A model generated the notes under the pieces. It was not told the origin of the DNA. It did no database searches and was given only the letters and a program-made list of their open reading frames with translations. Positions 49,967-62,900 of a stretch of 64,000 nt of DNA are shown piece by piece. The DNA lies in the NCBI GenBank assembly GCA_002633025.1, contig NMRB01000120.1, forward strand, positions 7,927-71,926. The letters are read 5' to 3'. This stretch comes from Notospermus geniculatus (Eukaryota > Nemertea > Pilidiophora > Heteronemertea > Lineidae). Every line of letters begins with the position of its first letter. Position 1 is the stretch's first letter. A program made the position numbers and the translations under genes.

Positions 49967-50994
49967 GGCATTGGCCACACCTACAACTACATGTATAGGC
50001 CTACTTAGTATTCAGATTTTCCTAGGCCTACTTAAACCAACAGTTTCGCCTCAGGCTCATGTAACTTGAGAATGCAACTCAACAATAGACAAGTCAGCGG
50101 CGCATATGGCTTCTCCACGGGAAGTAGATGGGGTCAATGCGTACTTTGTAGGCCTAATTGGTGCCAGTGGCAATCCCATGGGAAATCTAACTGTTAAATA
50201 AATAAATTGGTAACAAAACCAGACAGTTGCCATATTTTCAACTCCTGCATGCATCAAGGATCCTTACCTCTTAATTACTGAGGCCTGTAGGCCTACCTAG
50301 TTATGTGGAAAAAATGTATTACTGAACAATAAAAACTCCTATTCGCAAACTTGACTGACTCAGAGTCAAAAACAAACGACACTTTTTTTCAATTAAAAAA
50401 AGAATGGAATGAAGCACTGGGTCATGTATAAGATTGGAGAACATTTATACCACATTTCAAGACAAAGTTACGTTACACACCCAACAAAGATGCCCATGCT
50501 GAAGGTATGAAGGCATCATTAGATCTGCGAAGTAAACGCAATGCGACACTTTGCTCATAATGGTTGTTCACAAAGAAGCAACCTGAAGCAACAAGATGAC
50601 ATCAAATGTGACCACAGCCTCACATAAAAGACAAATCACACACAAGACGACAGGTAAATTAATAAGGAGAATTCCTCTTCATTTCCTTGAAATTTCCATT
50701 GGCTGAACTTGTGTAACTCTTCAGCATACAACTCCTAGGAAATCACTGACTTGCAATTGGTGAATTTCATGTAAATCACACAAAGTATAACATCACCATG
50801 CAGCCATTTGACAAAATAAATAAAGAAAATAAGATTTCCATGCAAATACATGTACTTTAAATAGCACCTTTAACCACCAAAAAAGATCATTGCACAATCG
50901 AGGGAAAATCAATGAATACAAGGCAGAGCAAAACAAGAGATACTTGAAAGATAATTAAAATTCAACTAGCAGAGAGGAGGTTGACAGGCGGTTT
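49967..50994. other. 3' flank of NBAS, no gene seen
   Basis: AT-rich with no coding sequence. It probably includes the NBAS 3' UTR. An AATAAA hexamer overlaps the NBAS stop codon on the minus strand but is too close to be the likely signal. Confidence 0.4.
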
Positions 50995-53900
50995 TTATTT
51001 CTTAAACCATTTTGATAACAGTCCGAATGCAGCATCAAAGGTCCTAAGTGCAGGATGAGTACCACGATGCTGCAATAACAGTGACCCAGCTTCCGCATCA
51101 AATCCGTTCTCCGCTAATTCACGAGAGACACCTTCAATGTTGGCATAATCATGCGACTCTTCATCTGGGGGCTGATGGGTCAGGAGATATTCTATCAGCG
51201 GTGGGTAGTATAATGTGGTCACAACTTGAGGCACTAGATGGCACTTGAGAAGGAGTTTCATCAACTCGCTGTCATTGACTGGCTGAAAAGGAGAAAAACA
51301 CTGGTTGAAATAAACTTGTTGAGAGTTGGAGCAGTATGACTACCGGTACTTACATGTTCACAACTACCAACTTGTTCATGACTACCTACCTGTTCATGAC
51401 TACCTACTTGTTAATGACTACCTACCTGTATATGACTACCTACTTGTTCATGACTACCTACCTGTTCATGACTACCTACTTGTTAATGACTATCTACCTG
51501 ATTATGACTCTGTAGTTCCTTGATGGCAATGTAATACAGGTCATCCTCCCTGGACACCAATATGGACTTCACGGCTGGGACGGGCTGACCACTGCTCAAC
51601 ATCACCTCGAATAAATACTTGATATGCTGGAAAAGCAACATCATTACAGAAATATCATCACAAAAGCTTGTTCAACAATTTTTTGTATAGAAACCCCTTT
51701 CTATAGATTTTCCAGGCAGCACTTGCACTTGGGAATGTTTTCTGAATGACAAGTTTCGCAATGACCACTATTGTGTATTAAACTTACCTGACTCGACATT
51801 GGCGAGGATTTGAAATCCTTCAGTGTATCAATCACATGGGCCGATCCTCTCTCAGACTCCTGGCTCACCATCAGCTGGAACAACTTGCACCAAGGGTGGG
51901 ACTGTGGTAGACTTAAAAGAGGTATGACTGAATCAGTGCATGTTAAATGTCGAACTCACCAGAAATTAGACAGTGGTAGATCAAAAGCAACATCTGCTTT
52001 GGGAATACATGTAAGGTACAGAACTCATGTCTCTTTATTATGGTGGTCCAAAGGATAACCATCCGAACTCCATACCTATTCTGTGAAGCCTGCAGGGGAG
52101 GCCACACTCGAAGCAAATTCCTCAAGGCCAACAACTGAGCCATGCTCTCACTCGACTCCAGGAGACTTAAAAATAATCCTTCTCTGTTCCCATCGGATGC
52201 GATATCATCTGTGGTCACCTGTCTACCTTTCCAAGTCGTTTCCACAATCGCTTCTGTTCGGTAGAGGATCAGAAGGACAAGGTCCTCATCTGAGAGTTCA
52301 AAGGCCTGCAATGTGATGAGGAGAGATGCTTATCATTGGGATGTGGCCTATCGCCGAGTTTGATACATGTGAGCAAAGTGTTCACGTCATGAGCCAGACA
52401 TGCCGGCTAGCACACGAGAATAGAGGTCCACCTGGCTAGAAGTCAACAGAAATCGCTAGAGAGGACTGGTAATATGTTCCCTTACCTGCTCCAGTATCTG
52501 TAGGATGTCCAGTCTTGGCTGGATTGCGATGGTGCTATCAGACACAAATGGTCGTACTAGCAAGAGAATGTCATCTTGGCTGACAAGTTCACCCCTGAAA
52601 TTGCAGAATTTCAGAAAACCATGGTAACATTGCACTGACATTTGTGTTCTACTCATTGCCCAATCCAAGGCCAACCTATTACTGAAGCAGTCAGATAATC
52701 ATCATTATTATCAATATAACAAGATTCTTACTCATTTTCTTGATGGTCCCGGACAGCATCCACAAGATTTTTCAATCCTTCAAGTGGAGTCTTCTCCCTT
52801 AGAATACTACTCGGTTTCTGTGTCCCCTGTTCTCTAAGCTGGTTGACAACATGCTGTACAGCTTCTTTGACAGCTGTTGCAGGGGTCCATCTCTCCATGG
52901 GTGCTATAGCTAGGAGATCTTCGATTATTTCAGGGGTTTGGCCATCGAGGATCATTCGTGTCATCAATGACTGAAGCTGGAATATGGAGCAAGGAAATTA
53001 TTAAGCACCTTATCGTACAAAGAAAAATTAATATACTGTAAGCAGCTGTACAAAGAGAACGTGAAGTAGGTATCATAACTTTACCTTTTCAGGTAGAGAT
53101 CTTGACTGGTCAAATTCCACTGCATAGCTCTGGACCAAATCATCATCTGATGCTGCCATAGCCAGGTAAGTCTCCTGTTTCAGTCGTTCAAGATGGAGGA
53201 GAGACTGCTGGAAATGTTGATTTGCATCTTCCCATGTCACATCAAGACTGAAAACAAAAAGATTTGATTGTCTGATGCTGAATTTTAGGACGAAATGCCA
53301 ACATTGGAATTTAAGAAGTGATTCTACTCAGTGTGTTTAGTATTCTGTAACATAATAATCCTCCCACCAGTTTTGAGAAGCAGCTTCACTGGCTGTACAC
53401 AAACTTGACTTACTTCGAGTCATCTTGCTTCTTTTTCTTGCCACCTGCCTGGCGTGAATACTTCAATGCCCTCTTAACAATTTCAGCCCGACATTCAACA
53501 GTTAGTCTGGATGACACGTCAGAGAATGTGACTCCATCTATGAACCGAATGGCATCGACAGGAACAAGTCTTTGTAAGAATTCTGCACTAATTTCATAAC
53601 GATGCATCCAGTCACCCTGAAATAGATGGAAACGAGTAAATAAACCTGAGGAAAGATCCAACTTGCAATGAAGATTGGGAAATATGTGCAGTCTGGAGAC
53701 TGAAACTCACCAATGATTCTGGTTGCTTCTTGTTGGCCTGGTCACCGTGCCAGAAGACGTGCTGTGCCCACAGAGCAAAGATACCACTTGTGTTTAGGAA
53801 GCTGTCTCCCTGCAAATAAGGCAAGAGGATATTACTGCAATTCAAGCCCTTGTACACAGTACATCTCACGTTCAGAAACCTCTTGAGCTGAAAATACAGC

Positions 53901-56900
53901 ACTGCATTTCACATGTCCTACCTTATTTGGTATTTTAGGGGCCAGTTTGGCGATCGCTTGAACATTGCTCCCTGTCAGGAGAGGCTGAATGACGTCAAGG
54001 GAGTCATGTTTGTCATCAACCAGTTTCTTGTAGTCAACACCTAAATGAAGTATAAAAGTACACGTATCAAATTGAAGCAAGGACTTCACTCTAGGCACAT
54101 TTATACGAGGTTGTTTACAAAGTACCCAACAGCGTACATGTACACATGTATGCTCAAAATCTTTGGAGATAGCTAGGCCTACATGTTGTGGCAGGTCACC
54201 TGCCCATCTGACTTTTTGAGTTTCTCCCATATATAAACTCAGGCAGTTAAAGTACAGTACATGTATCATAAAACTCAGATATCACACTCCAGTTTTTTCC
54301 AAGTCAACCTACCAGGAACAATGGCCTTGATTTTCTTCAGTAATTTGATGTGAGCATCTGGTGACAATTTCTCCTTCGCCCCAGCACAGCCCTCTAACAA
54401 GGTATAATAGTAAATCAAACGATCATAGTCACTCCCCTCAATTGTTGGGAAGATGTACGTCCCCATGCGCTGGTGGAAATCTGTAGCATTCTGTTTCAAT
54501 AGGCTGAGCACATTCATGCCATTAACTCGATTCTCAAGTTCTTCAGTAGACAACCTAGAAGAAAGAGAATTTTGCATTTCATGAGAGTTCAAAGATTAGA
54601 AAGCATTAACAACTGGCTTTGGGAAATGTGGAAAGGGAGAGGGAATTGGAATCTCTAAACACTCACCCACTTTCAGAGAAGAGGAACTCAAGATGAGTGA
54701 CATACAACTCCCACAGAGGTAATTCATACTTTTCTGCTAGTGTCTTGGCTATCTTGAGTACATGAGCATCAAGAGTCCTGAAACAAGAAGGTGCATGAAG
54801 ATCATGACAACCATTAAGGGGTTAAGAGTTCAATTCAATGCCAATTCATGACACAGACAAGATGACTTTCTTTTAAAGTACCCGGTATAGTTTTTTCAGA
54901 AGACGAGGGGTCAGGTCTTCTTTTGATGTTTAAGAGGATGCTGCTTATGTCATGCAACGATTCTTTGTGAATACAAGAAACTGACATTATCAACTCACAT
55001 GGCCAAGCCAAGAATCGTCTCCCTCTTGTACTCAGGATCCTTGGTGAATCTGCCAACATTCACCCCTGGAAATAAATTTTCTTTTCAAGTCACTGACTGC
55101 TGCCCCTTCCAAACTGAGCTTTACATTGAAATGCTTTGACAACTGATATGAAGACATGCACGACTGAAGTGCACTACTTGTAGACTACCTCATCAGCTGA
55201 ATCTACTCTGTCACTATTCCTGTAGCAGATAAACAAAAATTCCTTACCTCTGCCAAGTCCCTGAAGTATCTGTGCCTGCGTGAAGTCACTCAACAATTCA
55301 TGATACTTTAACAGATTAGGTATCAGATCCTTGACCTCCGGCGACAACTCATCCTTCTGTTTTCTAGTGACCAGTTTGATAACCCCTTGAATGACCTTGG
55401 CTGGTGTTTGGGCATACAGTGGGTTCCACCGTGGCTCATTGTAGGGTTTAAGGATGTTGTACACTTGCAGGGCATAGTAGTATGCAGCCAATTCTAGAGA
55501 GGGTCCTGTCCTTGGAAGATTTTCTAGGCAACTTTCTGCATCAGTCATCTGAAAAATCCAAAACAAGTTCCTTTACCCAGTACATATTCATAACAATGGA
55601 CAACATAGGAGTACATGTACATTGTAAGTACTAGATAGGGCAGAGAAACTACTGTATTTGTCAACTGAGAGACTTTTGGAATTCTTTGGAATTTCGAACC
55701 AAGATTCATCACGTCCAAAAAACACACATACATGTATCGTACCTTATTCAGAGTTAACAGATAGGCCAGACCCAGGGTTGCATCTCGACTGATGGAATCT
55801 TGAGCCAGCTGTATCAGAACTGAAGAAGAAATACTCATTCAGTTTGATATGGAATGCATGCCTTTGTGAATGGCATGTCGTACATGTAAGAAGTAATTCA
55901 TTTAAAAGGAAGGCTTTGACACTGTAGAGGCGCAGGGCTGAGAGTAATGATATGAAAAATCTTTAATCTAGGAGAAAATGAAGCCTTGAAATATGATGAT
56001 TATGTTCACCTTCTGTAGCATGTCTTTGAGTGTCTCCCTCGGTCAGAGTTTCTTCTAATTTGGCCGTGCGGAACAACAGCTCATGCAGGTTGTCCTCTGG
56101 CAGGTTGACACTACAGCTGTTGTATCTGGCCTGGCTCTGTGGTATCAAGAATCAGATATTGGCATAAGCACAGCATTTCAGATAATCTCAATGTTGGGAT
56201 ACTGAAACTGGTTGTCTGCATGCCTGGGACAACCTCAGTAGCCTATATACGTAGTATGCACACGGCATGTAGAAGCTGCAGACCACTGACCACCACGAAA
56301 GAGGACATTTTTTACTGAAATAAACCTGCATTTTTCGGGGTAACCTGAGTTAGACATTTAATCCAATAGCACCTCTAGCAGGAATGGAAATTTCAGGTGG
56401 TTTCTCTGTATCTGACCTCACCTTGTCAGTATAAGCTCCATCCATGACATCAGCATAAAATGGATGACACCCCTGCCGCTCCATCCCTGCATTACCATCA
56501 TCGTGTTCATCAACAGACATTTCACTCTGCTGCCGCATTGGATGCAGCGTCTTCAGAGTTTTCTTCCACCAAGATTTATCACTAACGGTCGAGAGTACAT
56601 GACGAGTGGTCTGTCGAGTAGATGTCAGGATCTCTTTGGTCTGTTCGAGGGCGCCACGTGCAGAAGAGAAGGGGCTGACACGAGAGTTTTGCTCTGGTTC
56701 AATTTCCCTGTTTACCTTTTCGTAGATGACCTGCAAAATGGGACAGATATAGGAGCTTTAAACCCAAATTCACATGTTCAAACATCCTGCAGCTTACCAA
56801 CATGTCACAACAACAAGACACTCTCACTGCAAGCACTGATGAAGCCTAATTTGAGAGAAATGTGCTATTCCCACCAACACCCTTGGGACTAAGTTGGTTT

Positions 56901-59900
56901 CCTCAACCATTCTCCACCACATTCATCACAATCTCTCACCTGTGTTTCAAGTAGGCACTTAGCCCTCAGGATGGGTTCAATCATATCTGGGGTACAATGG
57001 GTCACAGCAAATGACAACAGCTTTACTCTGGAAAGATCAAATGAAAAAGAATCAATAATGACAAGAAGATGACCTCTCGTCTAAAAGTTTTCTCATTCAT
57101 CTGTATAGAGACATTACCGCAACTGATCAGATAACCACCAATGCACGCACATCATAAAAGCCTAGATCCTCTTGGCCAATAGGCCTACATGAACCTAATA
57201 AATGCCTAATGAATCAACATGAATAGGTTGATTGGAGGGAATTCTTGCATGAGGCCTTACAGGTGAGCACAGAACAGAAATAGGCCTACAATCATAGTTC
57301 AACATTGATAAATAAGTACAGGCAGAGAAGAAGTGGCATATGAATACATGTACATCATGCACGCACATCATAAAAGCCGACATCCTCTTAGCCAATAGGC
57401 ATAAATGAACCTAATAAATGCCTAATGAATCAACAAGAATAGGTTGATTGGAGGCAATTCTTGCATGAGGCCTTACAGGTGAGCACAGAACAGAAATAGG
57501 CCTACAATCATAGTTCAACATTGATAAATAAGTACATGCAGAGAAAAATGGCATATGAATACATGTACATCATGCACGCACATCATAAAAGCCTACATCC
57601 TTTTAGCGAATAGGCCTAAGTGAACCTAATAAATGCCTAATGAATCAACATGAATAGGTTGATTGGAGGCAATTCTTGCATGAGGCCTTAGAGGTAAGCA
57701 CAGAACACAAGTAGGCCTACAATCATAATAAAACATCAATAAATAAGTATATACAGAGAATGAATACATGTACAAAGGAATGATGAAGATATAGATGAAT
57801 ATATGAACAAGATTCAATGATATTTGAATGGCATACAAGAAGATAAAAGTGGGGGAAGCTACATGTATAATGATGAATGGTGAATAAAGCAAACTGTGAA
57901 GCACTTTTGAAATGACAGACAATATACAAGTAAAGCCTTCCACTAGTGTAAATAAATACGTACAAGTTTAATGCACATTAGCTGAACTGAACAAGAGATT
58001 GAGGGTAGATGGGAGAGAGTCAAAGAGATTTGAAGCGGTTGAAGTGGGACTACAGTGTGGTATCACACTGCAGATACATTACAGATGGATACCTTGCTTC
58101 CAGGGCCAGGCGTCTGCTGTCCAGAGAAGGCCAAAGACTGAAGGAGACAGGGCATGTCAAACTAGTCACGCAGGTGAAAATGGGACAAAAACCCCCGAAG
58201 AATAAATTATTCAAGTTTCTAAATTACATTTACATCAACCAAGCTGAGTGCAACAGCAAACAACCAAACTCATTGTGTCTTCCGCCTTAGGCACCACAAA
58301 CATGCATTCATCATCAAATATCTATGAAGAGAAGGTTATTACTTTGCTTGAATTTCATGAAACTCATTGTTCTCTGCCAGTTTCTTGCACTCTGTCCATA
58401 TAGGTCCGTAACCCAGTCCCATCATCTTGGCACATGTGGTGTATGCCACTTTGAAATCTTTGGCCTGAAAGGGAGGTCAAAATTACTCACAATATTCTCC
58501 GAAAATGCACAGCTGTATATGTTTTATCACTAGACTAGTAAATGAAATTTGAAGGACTGGTATCTAAAAACAAGCTTTCAATAACTCACCTGCAGAGCAG
58601 CCTGAGCTACAAGTCTAAGGACACGTCCCTCTTCATCAACAGGGTCTTCACCACCGACTCTCAACAGATGTCCAAGGTTCAGCAACTGGGGACAAGATAA
58701 CATGTACATTGAATAAATGGTTTAAACACAGACTGCTTATAACCAGGAGTACCTAAATATGAAGCAGAGTTTCACTGAAGGCTGGACACTTACCTTTTGA
58801 GCATGAGCATAATTAGTAGACTTCGAGTTGAGCGCTTGATGGACCAAGTCGAGTCTGTCCTTCTTCAGGCGAACTGAACAGAATACAAGTGTATGAGGAA
58901 ATGAAATGGAACAAACTAGACCAATGTGAGAGCTCAGTCAGTTCAGAAAGCAAGTAGTCAGTGTATATATCTATCAAAGGCTCATGACACTGGGCATAAG
59001 CCTCACCAACACCACTACCATTCTGGAGGACACCAGACCCCTCAAGAATGACCAGCACGTTTTTATTCATCCCTTCTTTCCACCATCTTCTTTAGAAAAA
59101 CAGTCTGATTTAATACCTTGAAGAGGAAGTATATTCATTCCAAACTCATTCAGTAAGCTGAGTGAACAGATCAGGTCAAGTTCCTGTTGGAGTTCCACGT
59201 TGTTGTCCTTGATCAGAAGAAGGCAGGCCCTGAACAAGAGAAGTATGGTTCAAAAAGAATGAGCTGATGATATCCCTCAAGATATATCATGGCACAAGCT
59301 GAATTCTGTGAAGAGTTATCCTGCTGTCTCTGACCAAATGGTACAAGTAATTCCCCAAATTTTGGGGATATATTAAAGTTTTTGACATACCTAGCTAATT
59401 CCATACATGGGTCAACAAGATGAGTTGATGAATTGAAGTACTCTCTCGCCACATTCAGCACCAGTTGTAAAGCCCTGTCGTATCCCACCTTCGGCTGCAG
59501 GAGCACACTAGGCAAGCCCGACTCTGTCCCAATGTGGGCCTCCACAGCACTGCATTCTATCATTTCACCAGCTAGTTTAATACTGTTGTGGTTGCTTGAG
59601 CAGAGGAGACTTTCAGTGAAGATCTAAAGAGAACAAAAAAGACTTTGTCATTACATGTATTTCGGCAACTGATATGGTTGAAATCAGCATTTTTCTTTCC
59701 AGAGACTGGAGATCAGAAAGCAGTCAGAGCTTCCTAAGCCTTGGATTCATGGGAACGAAATGTTAGACAGCTAATCGCAACATACTCCATCTGGAGGAAA
59801 TATCATGTTACCTCATAGACCAGCTTCGGCTGTATGGACTTCAACACCCCAGTGCACAGGTCAAGCATATCATGCATAAGGGTCTTCCATTCTAATTCAG

Positions 59901-62900
59901 TTGGATGTGGCTGCCTTCTTCCAGCATACCTTGAAAGCTTTGTGAGCAGGTTCTTGGTTTCATCAAAGTCATCCTAGAAAAATATACAATGATATCAGTT
60001 ACGAAGAGTAATCTGTAACTATCCTATTTATTCTGCCCTGAAACAAACAGTGAGGACGGCACAAACATGTCATGAACTCACCTGAGTGTCCCTGATATAG
60101 GAAAGTGTCTTAGGAAGACCATGTTTCTGAAGGATACCAGCAGCACTGAAAAAGAATGTTAATGTTAAGGTGAAAGTCAATGCCAACCCCAATATGCCAT
60201 GAATGCTACCCTACCGGCATCAACAGCAGTATCTAAATAAAAATCTTAATGCAAATAGGTACATTGTATTGTAGATGGTACATGAACATCCACGCCCAGT
60301 GTCAGTTCAATGGGACAAAATGTGGTCTACACTGCCCTAGGCCAACTCCTACCTCAGATGCTTTTCCAGCTGATCCACAAGGTTGTGCAGCTTGATTATA
60401 TCTCCAGTATGCCTGAAATCCAAGAGCAATTGGTAGTCTTGAGGTAAAAATCACAAAATGGCTGGGCTAACCACAGTCTCTCACTTCATTTATTTACCTT
60501 CTTAGGCCAGAGGCCCCATGAAGTTTATTCTAACTTTTAGGTGAAGACCAATGACTAAGAATCCAATCATTCATACATTAAGGTAGACTATACAACTTAC
60601 TCTTTCTTTTTCTGAGGAAGACACTCCAGAATAGCAATGGACAATGACAACTGATCAGCCCTGAAAGAGAACAAAGAACTGTGTAATAGCTTGAATGATA
60701 AAGCCGATGACTATGCAGTGAAAACTCTCTGTTAATAGAGCAAAAGGTCACAGTTCACACATACCTTTCACAAGCGTATAGACACTCCAGGGCTATAGAC
60801 ATCAGTTCATACTCATTCTTGATAACAGGTTTTCTCATCTGAAATACAGAGTACATTTGTATTCATACATGATTCACTACAGTGGAACCTCTCTATTAAA
60901 GATGACTTTGCGGCTATCGAATGCTGTCAATCAACATAGGTGACTTGATTGACTGAATGGAAATGGCTAACTCATGACTAAACTCTCATGTCCTGGATAG
61001 AGAGGTGTCCCCAGTGCACAGATAAACACATAAGAGTCCACACTATGAATATAGTAATGGGGAAAGTGTACACTCTCTTACTCACATGAGATCTTGAGTT
61101 GTCGAACACCTTGGAACAAAGGGAAAGATCCTTCACAGCCAAATCAACAAGGTAGTTCCTCATGAGCTCTGACCCGCTGCCAGGGTTGATGTGGTCACAG
61201 CGCTCTAGGTATGGCACGAGCCAGCGATGGAGGTTCTTCTCAAACATCTCATCTGGTGACTGAAAGAGAAAAGACAACCAGTGACTAATCACATACAACT
61301 TCTAACGTCTTTTAAAGTCGAATCAACAACCATGCGCATCACAGAATACGTTAAGAGGCCAGGAATACTACAATTCAGTCAGAAACTTGCACAGAACAGG
61401 TACAGAGTGACTCACCTTAGACATAAGAAGACTCAATTTCTCGCTACTGGAGAGCTTTTGAAAATTGTTCAATGTCCATTTGTCCTCAGCGCGACCTTCA
61501 TAAACCAATGTTTCCAAGGTAACAAGGTCATCATGGAGAGACTCAAGACCCTGAAAGATTCAAATTGCCGATGGTAACACATCCCAAAGCCATGGAACAG
61601 TATCAGAGTCATGCCAAACAAGTCAATTTCTTGCCAGTCTTTCAATGATACTTCTTCCAACCATGAAATTAAGTAGAACCTACCTCAACTCCTCTTTCCA
61701 TTCCTAATTTGACAAGCTCCAGAGAATAGTCAACCAACCTGGAGAGTCTCTCAATTTCACAGGCCCTGTGTATATACCACTCACTCAACAGGCTTTTTGA
61801 AATGGTGGGTGCCCTGTAAATGGAGTAACAACCTCTTTGAGTACAATAAGGTGATTTTCTGGATCATGTGGACTGCAATCATTGACTAATCTTCTCACTC
61901 TCAAAATGTCACAGTGGAAAACTTTACTGTGTCACCTCTGTGAAAGAGACCAAAGATTTTTTATGACACTCAACACTGCTGGGGGCAAAACAAAAAACCC
62001 CAACAGAAATCATCACAAGGGTACCGGTACTCACTTAAATATGAGGTACTCTGGGTTATCTTCATACAGAGTAGCACCAAGATCGATGGGAGTGGGGTCA
62101 ATCGCCGCCCTGCAGATGTCATTCTCACACCAATCTTTCTCTCGCCATGATTCAGCTTGCCATGGTAAAACTTCAGGGTCATCAATTCGTACACTGAAAC
62201 ATGCAAAAACAAGCCACTTGTTTGTTAAAGCCTGTTTTTTACGACATGCATTCACTTCATCACTTTCAAAATCCAATGTTTTCCTTCACAGTCTAGAATA
62301 GAATGAACCCATCCTTTCTGTTAGATATTTAGACAGTCTGATACACCAAACCGGATGCAGCCACAAAAGAAACAGGAACAGGAACAGACTGAGATGTACA
62401 AAGTTTCATTATTTCACTCAACTCACCCTGCTTCTGGCAAAAGATCTCTATATTCGGCTGGAGACATAGTCTCTGGGAAGTTGGAGATGATTGCTAGTCT
62501 AGAAGGTAAGGACAAAATTTATCATATATGAGCCAGAGTTTGTCAGCAGTAAAAGTCTTTCAAGGGGAATAGTAGTAAGTTTGCCCTAATGTAGGTAGAA
62601 ATAATTCTAAACCATTCCACGAACACAGTCAGATCTCTGAAGCCCATAATACTTGCCTGTGTGGGATAAGGTCATCTGCATGGTAGGTCAGGAGATGGTC
62701 AACTGCACGGTAGTCGCCAGCCTGGAAAATTGGAAAACTTGCCAGAAAAGACCAAACATCCTACATATATCTCCTTCTGTTCATCCCACTGCAACTGTAC
62801 TAATATTACACAGGGAAAATGACGTACATCCGGCGGACGTATGGCGTATATACGGCATACGTCCGCCAGTCCTGGTTGCGTATATATACCGTATATAAAA

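Noticed and set aside
50994-50999. Poly(A) signal for NBAS overlapping its stop codon
   Set aside because: AATAAA here would leave almost no 3' UTR; it is more likely a coincidence of the AAG AAA TAA AA ending.
57999-58290. Reverse-transcriptase-like remnant in an NBAS intron
   Set aside because: The fragment RLKWDY followed by SREGQRLKE only loosely resembles LINE tails; too little to call.
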